Shown here piece after piece: positions 13,701 through 26,472 of a DNA stretch of 64,000 bases. The stretch comes from Chionis minor. Taxonomy: Eukaryota; Chordata; Aves; Charadriiformes; Chionididae. The stretch spans positions 311,938 through 375,937 of the forward strand of contig VZSF01006618.1 of the NCBI GenBank assembly GCA_013398295.1. Direction: 5' to 3'. Under the pieces are notes generated by a model. That model was not told where the DNA came from, ran no database searches, and worked only from the letters and a program-made list of their open reading frames with translations. Position 1 is the first letter of the stretch. Every line of letters begins with the position of its first letter. Both the position numbers and the translations under genes were made by a program.

Positions 13701-16585
13701 AATGTTTGTATAACATCAGGTGGAAGCATCCTGAGCAAGAAGAAAAGTTAGGTTTTTGTTTTTCTATATTCAGTGAATGCTGATGTGTTCTTGACTGTCT
13801 ATTTGTCAGCATTGGATGAAGTACTGGCACTGTGTGTCTTGCAATCTCCCAGTTTAAAAATTGTTGCTTTGTATAATCAGCATGGAAACAGTGGGCTCTG
13901 ACTGCAGGAGTTCAAGCTTGAATGTGGTAACACAAAATACAGAATGATAAATTGGGAGTAGTGATAGATAGCTAAGGAGTTAAGGCCATATTTATCTTAC
14001 AAACGGCTTGGTTATTGTGTTAATAAATTGTTTATTGTGTTTTGAAATGTTAATCCAACCTTCAATTTGAATCAGAGCAATAGTTAAATAAGTGGGGATA
14101 TGTTCTCTTTAGAGCTCAAAAGTAGATTTCCAAATATTCTCTGTTCCAGATGTTTATCTATATGATAACATACTATATGTTCATATTTCAGAAAGCTTTA
14201 TATTCACAACTGTATTTAAAAAGCCTTTGAGTACAAAAAATTGTTTTGAGCAAGTGAAACCTTCATTACAGTTAAATCTCTGGATTTAGCCAGCAAAATA
14301 TAGAGGAATATATTTTAATTTTACAAGCTTAAATATTGTATTTTTAAGTTTGTGCACAGCAAGGTGTGTAAAGTTCCTTCTTTTTGTATAAATATCAAGA
14401 CAATTTTGCAGTGTAACCAATTTATTTGTTTTATAGCTGCAAATATATGGCTGAAAGATTCAGATGTTTTATGTAGTCTTCATCAACAATGTAGCTGTAA
14501 CTGCCTGAAGTTACTTAGGCTTTCTCCTCTTTATTGTATCTTACTGATGGAATCCTTTGTAGATGTGTAGACTATATCTTCCTCTTATTGATTCGTCTAT
14601 GCCCATGGCACATTAGAGCTTATATTTTCTGCATCACGAAGAGCTATTTCTGCAACATTCAAGAACTGCTTTTGGCTCTTTGTTGTCATGAAATTGCCAT
14701 GCATTTGACTGTGTATTATTTTAGTGAGGAAATTATATTATTACAATGGGATTAGAGGTATGGAAGTAAGATGGATTGTTGATCTCTGGTGAATAGAAAA
14801 GGTTGTTTTGTGGGATAGAACACATTCTTGTGTTCTTTTGGCGAGAGACAGTACTCTGTGTCTGTTTCCTTCCCCTTGTGGATTTTTTTTTTTTTCTCAT
14901 GTGTGGTGTTTGAGTGTGGGTTCAGTTGGGCTCTGCTGTATTTCTTCAGACAAGAGACTGTACTGTGACCCCCAGCCAGCTAAAGAAAATTAAGGGGGTT
15001 TTGAGTTCTTCCATCATTCTGTTTTACTTAGGGCTACCCTTGGATTTGAATGTTCTTGCAAGAAAAGTGTAACCTAATTTAGCTAAACAAAGAATGTGTG
15101 TGGGGTGGTTGTTTTTTTCATTTATAGTTTTTTTTTTTTTCCTTTTTCCATTAAGATTAGGCAGAGTGTTGGATATTTTTCTTTGGTCCTGCCCCTATTG
15201 CTTTACTTGCATGCAGAAGGTGACCTGCTGTGGGAAATGATGTCTAAGGCTATTTAGTAAAAAATTGTAGGTCATGGCACATGGTGGAAAGAAAACTAAG
15301 CTTATTAGTGTGGAAATGCTGTCATCTGTAGTCCTTGGATATCCTACCAAGAAAAGAGGTCCTCATGCAAATGAAGTTTATTTTGAGGTTTGCTGTGGGC
15401 TGAGTTACACGTTTTTCTCCAGACATCTTGCCTTAGTTTTGGTTTCATCAATCTGCACATTTATATAAAGATGACTGTCTCGGTATAATTCATGAAGTTA
15501 CTTGTTTCTGAGCTGTAAGTGTGGATGCCAATTTTACACTACATTAAACTTTCTTCCTCAAGGAGTGCTTATCAGGTAAACCAAATGAAGTAAAAGAGAG
15601 ATGACAGAAGGCTGCTGCAAGTGTAAACTTGGGTCAACATTCACATCCTAAAGAGGGGAACTAACAAGACTTCTCTGGAAGTGTTAAATGCTTTTTGCAA
15701 TACCATTCAGAACAATTAAATATAGAAGTGGTGGCTAACATCATTTCATAGAAGCCTTTTGCAAAGGTTTGTTAGCTTATGGTACAAGAGCAGAGAAATT
15801 GCGGAGGATGTGATTTTGATCAAATTTTGTAATGTGATTTGTTAAAATATATAGACATATTAAAAACCGGCAGGGACCCCTGACTTTTACAAAAGGAAAT
15901 AAAGTTTGAATTCTTACAGGACTTGATTAAAAAAACCCAAACACAACCCCAAACAAAAAACCAAAAAACCCCCAAAAATAAAAAAAAAACCCCAACCCAA
16001 CCTAAATAAACCATTTTAGGAAGAATTTTGTTTTAGACTTGTTAGCACACAACAAAGAATAACAAACCTTAAGGAGACAATTACCATATTTACTTCAGTC
16101 CCAAGAAAAAAAGCTTTTTTCTTCAAACTGTTTTATGTGTTCACATATACAGTTGCTAGAAACAAAATACACTACTGAGATCCTCGTAACCAAATAGTCC
16201 AGAGTATTCATGACTTTCTAGAGCCAACTAGGGGGGAAAAAATAGCAGCTTCTGATTTCATTGTGTATTGAAGTTGGAGAACATTTATGTATTTCTGTAG
16301 CTGGGTTTTTTATTGCTTTTGGTAGACTATTAGGAGTTTTACCCAGCAGTTAAAGAACGTTATTTAATGTGCCAAATAACCTTGAATTTGTAACGTTTGA
16401 AAATGGGGATTAAATATCCCATAGCCATTCATTTTGCAGTCTGCTGACACTTCCTTGGGAAAAAAAAAAAAAAGCTAGTGTAAACTGCAGATCAGCAAAT
16501 TCCCTGCTGTTAGGCTTACAACTTCCCTGGTTTTATAATTATGCACAGCTGATTTTCTTTAAAATGGGTTTTCACATGCTCATTG
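10756..16585. other. Intron, no gene recognised
   Basis: AT-rich intron. The frames at 14352-14755 and 14808-14993 look like chance ORFs with no family resemblance and no paired splice sites. T-rich tracts occur at 14881-14896 and 15127-15142, and an A/C-rich tract at 15928-16003 is listed separately. Confidence 0.6.
15928..16003. repeat. A/C-rich low-complexity tract
   Basis: About 75 bases made almost only of A and C (runs such as AAACCCAAACACAACCCCAAA). Similar tracts recur at 4009-4050, 44173-44215 and 51009-51058, typical of decayed poly(A)-seeded microsatellites in birds. Confidence 0.85.
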
Positions 16586-16589
16586 GTGC

Positions 16590-16860
16590 AGTGCGAAAGC
16601 ACCTTGCGGGGAAGCACTGGGTTTCTCTCTGCCGGGCCGTGTAACGAGTCCCTTGCTGCAACATCTTGCCCCTCCCCTAAGCAACCAGCATCCACCGAGC
16701 ATAGTGGCTCTGCTGGAGTTGCTTCTGTTTTCATGGAGGAGATAGCAGACCTTGCACTGCAGCAGGTGGAGCTGCCTCGGTGGATCTAACCCTGGGCTCT
16801 GGCTGAGAGGATCCGAGTATTACTTTGGGCCGCGAGACAGTTGTCGTTTCAAACTGACAC
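16590..16860 (+). promoter_or_regulatory. DLG1: CpG-enriched candidate promoter or 5' UTR of the DLG1 alpha-type first exon
   Basis: This stretch holds about a dozen CpG dinucleotides within 270 bases, inside an otherwise AT-rich, CpG-poor intron, and a GCCCCTCCCC box (16668-16677) of the Sp/KLF type. It lies 300-570 bases upstream of the alpha-type exon start at 17158. A TATA-like string (TATTTATAT) sits at 16984-16992. The position and CpG retention suggest an alternative promoter or its 5' untranslated exon. This is inference; no transcription start can be read from sequence. An open frame at 16583-16789 on the same strand is probably fortuitous. Confidence 0.4.
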
Positions 16861-17157
16861 TAACATAATTAAATCCAAAGCTGGCTCGAAAATTTTAAAA
16901 ATGGACACAGGATTTTTTCTTTGCTTTTTTTTTAAAGATCTGATTTCTAACACGAAGCAAAATTCTTCCTGAGGGATTCAACCTATTTATATCAAGGCTT
17001 ATTTTTGAACACTATGGACCTAGATTAAATGTCAAAGACAGGCAGCAAGCAGCGCTTACAGAGGCATTTTTCTGGAATCTCAGTCACGGATCGATTGAAG
17101 TGCACAGGGTCTGAAAAAATGTCTCCTAGCATAAAAAACTTGGATTGTTTTTCTCCG

Positions 17158-17220
17158 ATGCTATGCCACTGTAAAGTAGCATGTACCAACAACACAATAT
17201 CTTTAATGTTTGGATGTAAG
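17158..17220 (+). CDS. DLG1: DLG1 alternative first coding exon, palmitoylation-type (alpha) N-terminus
   Basis: Twenty-one codons start MLCHCKVACTNNTISLMFG and end in Cys-Lys, followed by the donor AAG|GTGGGT at 17221. The exon ends in phase 0. Joined to the exon at 26473 it would read ...[11 protein letters not shown], the junction form used by alpha-type DLG proteins. I recall an almost identical N-terminus (MICHCKVACTNNT...) from mammalian DLG-family transcripts, but I cannot verify which paralogue it was recorded for. Cysteines at residues 3 and 5 copy the spacing of the PSD-95 MDCLC motif, whose cysteines are palmitoylated; the same role is inferred here. It would replace the L27 domain of beta forms and send the scaffold to membranes by lipid rather than by L27 partners. 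The same frame is open back to an ATG at 17029, so a start 43 residues upstream is possible but would bury the cysteines. The true 5' end of the exon is unknown. Confidence 0.85.
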
Positions 17221-17987
17221 GTGGGTCTAAAAGGACTTTCCTGGAAATGTAAGCTGCATTTAGTGAATGATTGCCTTTATGTCTAATGTAGCTGTACCTT
17301 ACATTGCTGAGTAAATAGTGTGTATTTTGTTCCGTGCCTTACTTGATTATCAGAGCTCGTGGTGATTGTGACAAGTAATGAATTATTATGCCTACTGTTT
17401 AAAGATACCTGTGAACAACATTTTGAATTTACTGAATGCTGCATGTAAAATGTCGTCATTCTCCATTAATCAGCATTAATCATCATGTAATCAGTTTATT
17501 GCACTTGGCTTTCATTTTCTTCAGCTGTAGAGAATTAAATACACAGGAGACTTGCACTGAGATGCAGGGCTGGAAATGCCTCCTGACATCATATTGATGG
17601 AAGCAATTGTTAGTGGCAGGTTTGGGTTTAACAGTGCCCTCAGGCATTTAGTCATTTTAGGACTACATCAACTGTTTAGGTTTCAGAGTAATAAAACATA
17701 TGTAATTTGGTAATCCTCAGAATAGTAAACAATATATTCAGTGTTGTGTCAAAATTCCTTTTTTCAGTAAAATCAATGTGCAATGTGAAGGATATAATGA
17801 GAACATGAAGTACTGGAAAGCCCCTTTAAAATTAAAGGCGTATGTATGTGAAGTTAGTTTTGAGACCAAGATTCAGAAATCTTTCTCTCCAAAAGTAGTT
17901 TTGCGTATTCAGTGTTTCCAAGTATCATTATGTTTAGCCAAAAATAGCTGAACTATATTTATAAACTGGGAACAGTTCTGTGTATGG

Positions 17988-18016
17988 ATACACATGCATG
18001 CATATATGCATACGCG
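17988..18016. repeat. 29-base alternating purine-pyrimidine run
   Basis: Every base alternates purine and pyrimidine (TACACATGCATGCATATATG then CATACGCG). The inner part, ATGCATGCAT and ATATATGCAT, is self-complementary. Such DNA can adopt left-handed or cruciform structure, but it may simply be a dinucleotide microsatellite. Confidence 0.7.
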
Positions 18017-18498
18017 AGTAATACTTTTTTTTTAATATGTCTAACACAAGATGTTGAATAAATGTCACCTAGGTTGGGAGGGAGGAGTCTAAATTTTTAT
18101 GAATCTTCTGATAGTGTGAATGATTTATTATGAAACTTTAAGTCAGATGCTTTATTTCCAGGAGGGAAGAATTTGCCTTGTTTTAAATCTACTTGTGTTT
18201 CATGTGTCCAAAGCATTTTTCAATTGGAAATATGTATATATGTATTGATGCAATTTGGAAACAATTTGCTATAAAACTAAGATTCCTTTCCTTCTTTTTG
18301 TGGAACTGCACATCCCTTTTTTTATTTATAAGATATTCTCATGTTTAAATAATAAACTTGGGAAGAAAGCTGTAGAATGAAAATACCATCTTGATTTTAA
18401 TTTTGCCAGTTGAACTGCAGAGGAGAGATGCTGTTCACTTTAAGACCAAACTAAAAATATCCAGCAAACATCCAGTATCCACTTCAGGCATTTTGTGT

Positions 18499-18700
18499 CG
18501 GATCTGAGCGATGGCGGCATTTTTCTACTGTACTTGTGTGTCAGCGGCTCTCGGTCTGTCGGAGCGCCTCCGTGCCTGCTTACCTTGCTCTCCTTCCGTG
18601 CACCCGGGGCACTGGCTGGAGGGAACCCCCCACTGGCACTTGGCTGGCAGGCAGGGATGCCAGGCGTGGGGAGAGGGATGTGAAGCACCTCGTACAAAAG
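18499..18700. promoter_or_regulatory. CpG-dense patch with a YY1-like motif, candidate regulatory element
   Basis: About 13 CpG sites fall in 200 bases, against a background with long CpG-free stretches. CGATGGCGGCAT at 18509-18520 fits the YY1 consensus (AAnATGGCGGC core). The patch starts 1.3 kb downstream of the alpha-type exon. Because it is GC-rich it is open in several frames, the longest giving 134 residues from 18511, but none resembles a known protein and no donor closes them well. A conserved enhancer or a minor alternative promoter or first exon is the best reading. Confidence 0.4.
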
Positions 18701-21603
18701 AGTCGGCAGAATTCTTTATTATTACCTCTACAAATGTCTTTTGGTTGTATGCTAGTAAGAAGCGTATCTTACAGACCAATAGTTTCTTGACTAGCCTAGT
18801 AGTGTCGACTATTCATGCCCAGGCTTTAAATAAGCATGTATTGCTATTAATACAGAGTGGGTACTCCATACTATCTACATCCCGAATGAACTGTGAAGGA
18901 TTTGGGCTTAAATAGTATGAACTGCTGGTACTGCAGAGAGATTTTGCACTAGGCACTTGCTGATTTTTGAAGAAAAGTTGCAGGGTTGTATTGCACTAAA
19001 AATACAGTACTCTTGTCCTCTGAGAAGATAGCCTTTGAATGAAGAAAGAGTGAATATTTAAGTGACAGCGTGAAACAGTAATACAAGATTACCCGTTCAG
19101 TCCTTTACATCAAAAAACAATTAATTTCAGACAAGTGATCCTATGAAATACAGTGCTTTCCATTTTCCTGCACTGTTTTCTGTGTTTCCTGCACTGAACC
19201 ACATATGAAAAGAATATCTGCAATCTGACTGTTCCTTCTTTGGTCTGTCTTCCTTGGCATTCTGGAACAGGTGAACTTCTTCATTACAAATATTTCTGTT
19301 GGTTTTGGAAATGTGTATATGCATCTTAAATTGTATTGTTTCTGGATATCTATGAGATGAAGCATTACATAAATACTTACATTTAACACTAGTTGTGCAC
19401 TTTGACATATGATGGAACACTGTGACCTAAATAAACATGTTATAAGCAGTTTTATTCAAGATACAATGTCAAACTGGAACTGTTCAAGGGGGTGAAATGC
19501 CTTATGTTTTTGTCTTAGCTCTAATTATTGAAAGAAAAATTAGTGCTTTTATTGGAGAATGAAGCAATTAATTACTCAAAGTACTGGACTTGTGTTTAAA
19601 AAAACCCCACAAAATAGCCAGCCAAAACCCAACACAAACATAAAGATCAAAAAACCTGTTCTAATACTTAAATTTGTTCAGTTTATCATATGTAGAGGCC
19701 TAAATTGAAAATAATACTAATGTCCTATTCCATGATCAGTGAAGGAGTTCTGAAAATACACAAACACGTATCCTCTTTTCTTACATTACTGAAGTTTCTT
19801 TTGTAATCCACAGACTTTCAGCTTTTCAGTGTGAATTGCTGTTCTGCTTGCAAAGAGACTTTATTTGGCTTTCATAATCTTCCTGGTTTTTAAAACCAAA
19901 GTTTCCAAGCTAACTTTGGTTCTGCAATAGTGGAGTGTATCTTTTGTTTTGTGTCCTTTTCTTTTCCTCTGCGAGGAAGGCACTATTTTCCTAAGCACTA
20001 ATTTCTGTTTAGACTACAGGGAATACTTGTGAAAATGCATCAGTATCTTATATACTGTTAATTTTGGATTAGTTTTCTTTTAGCAGGATTGTGCGAAATT
20101 TAGCTGTATTGTTGCTCTTGTTGTAGAACTGTTGGAACTTATTTTCTGCTGCATGGATTTCTGTCTGCATGTCAGAGTTGTGAAGGTTGGTTTTTGGGTT
20201 GTTGTGAGGAGCGCTGTGGGTATTTAGATTTTTCTACTTATCTGCTTTTGACATATTGCATCCTAGTCCTTTTATGCAGGAGTGGAGATGTTGAATGTCA
20301 AACTGTGTTTCCTAACAGCTTCAGTTGATGGAATGATCTTTTGAAGGGTCCTTTCAGATTTAGTTTGAAAGTGGAGCAGTGACTGAACAAGGGCAAGTAT
20401 TTAAACTTGGGGAGTCGGGTGCAAATGGTGTAAAGCCACTTTGTTTTATCATGCCGCCTGTTCGTACTGCATCAGGGAGAGGTCTGACCCTTTGAGCTTC
20501 TATATATCTATCGAATCCAAATGGTTACTTATTAAAGTCCTTGCTTATTCTTAACCTCTGTCAGAACTTCTACAGTGAAAATTAAAACTTACTTGGGGGT
20601 AGACTGTGTAAGTCAGGCTGCATGTTTTCCTGGGTTTTGTTTGAAGTTTTTATTGTTTAAAATGTGCAGTAACGTGGAGGTCCTGTTGCTGGGTGGGGAA
20701 GAGTTAAAATCTGTAGGAGAAAAGAAGTGAGTACAGGGTCAACTTCACGAATTTTTTAATTTGTTTTTTTTAAGCACCCTTTCACTCTTATATTAAAACT
20801 GTTTTAACACTGATTATTTTTTTGGTGTGTGTAGAGAAGCAAACTTGTTATCATGTAAGACAGTGTGAGTCTAATATGAATTGGATTTTGACACATCCCA
20901 TTTTGAGATCTGTAGTTACTGCTGTCTTGCACTTTGTCATTAAGTTATTTGGTAGTTAAGGATGTTCTTGCATAATTAATTTTCTGTCCATGAATCTCTG
21001 GAATAACAGTATTGCATGCTGTTGTAGATATGGGTCACCATTTCAGGGCATGAGGTTGTTTAAGTGTTCTTTAAATAATTTTATTTCATTTCTGTTTCAG
21101 TAAGATTTCTCATTAAAATATCTTTAAAAATAATAACTTAATTATCTCTAGGGGTAAGTTATGTATCCCTCTGTTGGAAATATCTTTTTAAAATACAGGC
21201 ATGAGCTTAGGTAGACTAAAGTGAACCCTTTTAAGAATGAGTTTCCTAAAGCTTTTCAGGGCTTATTCTGTGAACAGATGATCTGTATTCTGAAAAGCAG
21301 TGCTATAAAATGTCCACAAAATCCTTGTTTGTCCTGCACATTGTTACAGATACCTTGTTCATCTTTATTTTTGTCTTAACTCTGCTAGGCCTGAGAATTG
21401 AAGTACGGAGGCTGTGGGCCTCAACAGTTAACACACTGAATGTTCCACCACCACCCTGTGGTGAATGTAGACCATCTTCTCATCTCAAGAAAACTAGCAC
21501 TGGTTTATTAAAGTAAATGGATTTTTCAGTACTTGACACCAGTAAATAATTTAGTCCACAGGGCTTGGTTGACAGGTCAAAACTCATTGAAGGTGTAATT
21601 TAG

Positions 21604-21665
21604 CCTGAAGAAATTTTGTTAACTATGTTGTAATCTGACCTGAAGAAATTTTGTTAACTATGTTG
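21604..21665 (+). repeat. Perfect 27-base tandem direct repeat, 35-base period
   Basis: CCTGAAGAAATTTTGTTAAC followed by TATGTTG occurs at 21604-21630 and again at 21639-21665, with an 8-base spacer (TAATCTGA). The two copies are identical, which suggests a recent local duplication. No known element is recognised. Confidence 0.95.
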
Positions 21666-24600
21666 CATTAGCAGAGATATGTTTTTAATTGATATTTACA
21701 CACCTGTATACCTGCAACTGAATCCTTTATGGCAGTATCTCTATCAGAATTATGTGTTAAATGTTTAGCACTTGGTTGCTTTGGACTTTAAATTATGAGT
21801 TATACACCAGTCCATGAAAGATACTTAAAAATTCTTAAATTCTTAAAAATACTTAAGTCGCTTGGCTAGTACCTAATTGAGTGCTGGGAAACTTCCAAGG
21901 TATGCAACAGGTTCAGAGCTGCTTTGCCACATCTGCCTCTTTTTCTTCCCTTTCATCTGTCTTGCCCATTGCTTGGCTGACTCTTCTAAGCTAGGGTCTC
22001 CTTGTTGCCTGAATTTGGATGCAGGATTGAATTCTGTTGGTTGTAAGTGGAGAAATGGTCTTCTGCCACGATGAGATGGGCTGGTCCTACTCTCTACCTG
22101 CTTTTCTCCCTACTGTGCCAGCACCACTGCACGTCTTACCTTGCCATGAGCCACTTTAGGGAATTAAAAAAAAAATCAATAATGCTAGAATAGGGAACAA
22201 ACATTCTGCTGGATTAGCTTGCTCAGCACCTGCGTTCAGATGTGTGCTAGCAGCTGTACATCGTAACCAAGAGGGATTGAACAGGTCCCACTGCTTCGGA
22301 CAGTAGCTGCCCTTTGAGTGAGCTAGGCTGCATTGTGAGACCCCTATGGAGGGTACCTTGCACAGGATTTCACTTCATATGTAGCAGCAGAATTAACTTG
22401 GCATGGCTGAAACAGTTGCCTGAATTCTTGTTCAAGGGATGGCAGCTCCTGGGAGAGGAAAGGAATGGGCAGTTTTGAATGGCGGCTGTTTGACCATGCC
22501 AGATCACTTGAATGAGCTGGCTCAGTCAACAGGTGTAGTATTTCATAGGCCACACTCCATAGTAAAGCAGTACAAAGCAGTTCCACTTCTGTGGAAAATT
22601 AGCTGTTATAAGATACAGTAATTTGCTTTACTTGACGCACTTTGCTCAAAAGTAATTTCAGCAAATTGCAAGGATAGTGTGCTACCTTTCAGGGTAAGTA
22701 TGGTGGATATTAAGTTTGCATGTACCTTGTGTCCTTGTCTTCTGTTTGCACTTTGAAGCATTATCCTCCAAGTATTTCAGTTAGTGTATTTTAAACATTA
22801 ATTCTGGTGGTTTTAATAGTAGTTTCAAGTTGTGAAACATTTTGCAAATAATAATAAAGTCAATCTTGAATATTGCATCAAAATCCCATTAGCAATTCAC
22901 ATTTAAGATGTTTTTTTTTTTTTGAGAAGCTGATAGCCCTTGTCAGGGCTTCATATGGGAGAGAATCTTTTACCACAACATTTTTTCATTTTTAATCTAA
23001 ATAATGACATACTGATCTATGAACTTCATAAACACTATGTTATTACAAGAACTGACACACTGTATAATGTAAACATATGGTTCTTAATGAAATCTAGAGC
23101 CTGTTTACACTCAGGCATGTCCAAACACCTGTTTCTAATAATGTGTCTGTTTTCAGGAAAAAAAAAAAGGTGATTCTGTGCTTTGCCTAAAGGTATTGAC
23201 TGTTATGTAAAGGAAGTTAATTTTGATTGACCTGTCACTATTTTTTTTTTTTTTCAATAAAATTGGAATGATCCACTTCTAGCTTTTCACAGGATCTTGT
23301 CTGAGATGATCTGGGAACTCAATCCACTTTCAGGTCTTATTTTCCTGTATTTCATAGCCAAATAGAAGCTTGAGTTCTGGCAGGGACATCTTGGATCACA
23401 AGTGCAGCCAAATACTGCCTTCACCAGCCAAGCCGGCTCCTTTAAGCTAGTAGACACCCTACTCTGTGTGGTGTTGCAAGACATTTTTCTGTGCTTCTTG
23501 AAGCTCTGATACTTGTTTTCTCTACTTTCCAGTGTGATAATGTTCACTTGTATTTTTGGCTAACACTGTTCTTTAAATGATAATTCTTCCCTGTTTCTGA
23601 TGTTTAACATGTCTGCTCTCAAGAGTTAATGTCAAGGGTTTTGTTTTGATAAGTTAAAAACAAGTCAATCTCAGAAAATACACAAATGGCAGGAGTTTAA
23701 GGCTGAGCAATTTAGCATCTCACTGCTGCAGGGCAAGAAAGAAAAAGAACTTCTACCTTCTGCTAGTAGTGAGCTGTTAAGTTGGCTTGGTCATCTTGTG
23801 AAACCTCTCTGCTAAAGATTTGAAAAATTAGGTCTTTTTGAGTAATCATTGCAATTTTCCACAACTATCAGCGTTCACCATCTCTCCTTTGCTATCCAGC
23901 TAAGGAGAAGGTATTGGAAGTGTTTGGAGGTTGATTATTGTAATAACAGAACTCTTAATGTTCTTGCTTTCCTCTTTGGAATTATTTCTTCTGCCTTGTG
24001 CTTCTCTGCTAATCATTGGGTTTTGTAGTGAAGATATGCTTGTATTGCTTCTACTTCATAATTTCTAATACTTAAAGAGCATAATTTTTCTCATATAGTA
24101 GAACTTTGTCTCTTACGGTTTCAGCAATAAAGGGTTTAATTGAGTAGGATGGATAAAGGTTTTTTAAACTTTTTTAAAGTACAAAAATAAAGCATAGTTA
24201 TAACTTCAAAGATCTGTGACATCTCATCAGTTACTGGATAAAAGAAACTGCATCTTCCATGTTTGCCTGTATGTGTGTGGTTGGGTGTGGGTTTGTTGCT
24301 GCTGTTTTGGGGTTTGGAGGCAGGGGTGGGGATGGTATACTGTAGGGCAGGCTGTGACTGTGTAAAGTGCAATGGGTGAGGAAAGCGTAAAGCTGCAAGT
24401 TGCTCCTTCAGAGTTAGCATAAGTTAGCTTGTCTCCCAAGAAATCTTAGTGTTGGCAGAATGACATGGCAGGGAAGACAAGAACAAACAAATCCTTCCTC
24501 TTTCAGTGTGAGTCAATTATGTGACTTCAGCTGCCCCATTTAACCACTTGTTTACTAGCAGAAGTCTGCAATATTGCTATATAATTAGTCTGCAGAAGAC

Positions 24601-26472
24601 AGAATAGACTGATGTATGTAGCTCACTTCCAAAAGCCAGCGATCCTGTCCTGATTTCCCGCCTCCTTTAGCACTGTCCCCGGTGTTCTTTGAGTCCCTGC
24701 CTGAATCGGGGCCAGTAATCCAGTACAAGCCTGACCTAGCAAAGAAGGAGGAAAAAGTGGGCAATTGTCTACTGATTGGAGTGCCAGAACCAAAGAAAGG
24801 AAGGAGATATGGTGCCTTCCCCAGGGTTTGGGTGATAGGGAAGAGTGAGAGACTTCTGTTGCTAGAAGTTTAGCTGTCCTGTTTGGCCATGCTTAGAGGT
24901 TGTTTTTTGCTGAATAGACAAAAAGTTGTCTTCCTGCAAGACAAGCACACAGAGGTGGGTGGGCAGGAAATGAATGGGTTACGCATTACAGGAATTGGTA
25001 ACTGATGGATCATGTCAAGCGGCTTGTTTGTAGTTTGTCTTGTACACTTCAACTTTGTAATATTGCAGGACTCTTCTGGGAACGGCAGGGATCTTTGTGG
25101 CAGCCTGAAATCATACTTTTGTGTAACTATTAACAGGGTTGGTTGTCCTGTACTGTTTATTAGGTACTGCCTTGGTGTAGTGCTCATGTGGATTACTTGC
25201 CGTGACGTACTAGATTATGATGTAGAAGTGACTTACTAGGATGGCGATTATTTTTTTATTTAAATTGTAGCACGTAAATCTTAAAACTCTGTTTAAAAAA
25301 AAAAACCCTCAAGGAAATGTCTTCTATCCTAGATATACTTTATTAATAATGGGAATAGCTTTTTCCAAGTTTGAAACTTACATGCTTAGAAGGTCTTTCT
25401 GTTGCTTTGATGACATGGTATGCTTTCCCTGTAAACTAGTAGCACCTATGTATGTACTCTGGAGTACAGTAGTAGCATGTGAAAGTGATCGTGGTTATAA
25501 AATGTTGGGGTGTATCTTACAGGCACAGTAAACCCTGCTGGAAATGTTACATGACTTCAGATTTCAGCTTTAGTTTTAACTAGCAATAAAATGTTTGGAC
25601 TACCTTAGAGTTGGCCAAGACTAGAAAGGTGAAATTGGGAAGCTTATATTTAAGTATGTTTGTAATGTGAGCCCATGATAGCTCTGGAGTTTGCAGGTGC
25701 TGGATGAGCAGTTAACTTTGGTCTAGAGAACAGGTGAATATTATGTATGCTTCTGATTTCATTAATAGCTTTTACTAGAGATCTGCAAGTGCGGATGCAG
25801 CACAGTGTGACTAGAACTCATCCCTTGTGGCTAAGTAATAGGTTCTGGTTTTTGAAATTGTATGTAAGTTAACAAGACTGAGCCTGAATAATGTCTTGTG
25901 TTTCTGTTTGAAGACTTACTTGGTCAGGAAGCTTAATCTGTCTAGTAGCAAACCCACATTTTATTATTTCATAATGAAGTTAGCAGTAGTGAATCGCTAT
26001 ATTGATACCCCAGTATAAAAGCTGACAAAACCCACTTTAGACAGGTGTGCTAAATTGGAAGTATAGAAAAAGCTTTTGAGGTTGACAGTTTTTAAAGACA
26101 AGGTGATAAATCCAGTTGGTACTAAGAGTTTCTGCTCTTAGTGAATAGTGTAGTGTTAAAGTGTTTGTAAGAAAACAGTAAAAGGAAAAGTTCTTTGGAA
26201 AAGGCTTTGGGGACATACTACTGTACACAAATAAGCAAAAGAAAATTAGGTAGATTTATAATAGTTGCAGGTGCAACTAGAAAGGCTGGAACCTTTTTAG
26301 ACAGCATCAGTCTTTAAACTAAAAATACTAATTTAAACTTTGTTCCTAGATTTTATTGCCTTGAAGTCAGTATGATCAGAAAATAACTATTTCTGCCTCA
26401 CCTAGATTTTCTGGATAATCTTTTCACACTTCTGTGGTGTACTGATCTTTTTCTATAATTTTTTTTCTTCAG

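Larger units (their letters stand above)
17221..26472. other. DLG1: Intron between the alpha-type exon and the shared exon
   Basis: About 9.25 kb of mainly AT-rich intron. Separate entries cover an alternating purine-pyrimidine run (17988-18016), a CpG-dense patch (18499-18700) and a 27-base direct repeat (21604-21665). A modest GC rise at 24630-24730 holds a few CpG sites but no exon I can support. The intron ends in a long pyrimidine tract and TTCTTCAG at 26465-26472. No other gene is recognised. Confidence 0.65.

Noticed and set aside
16583..16789. 68-codon frame upstream of the alpha-type exon
   Set aside because: Closed by a stop well before the exon and unrecognised; more likely 5' UTR or promoter sequence.
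17029..17157. Upstream in-frame ATG that would extend the alpha N-terminus by 43 residues
   Set aside because: It would move the palmitoylation-type cysteines away from the N-terminus; the remembered mammalian form starts at the downstream Met.
18511..18915. 134-codon frame beginning MAAFFYCTCV
   Set aside because: The GC-rich patch is open in several frames on both strands, and no frame looks protein-like; kept only as a CpG element.
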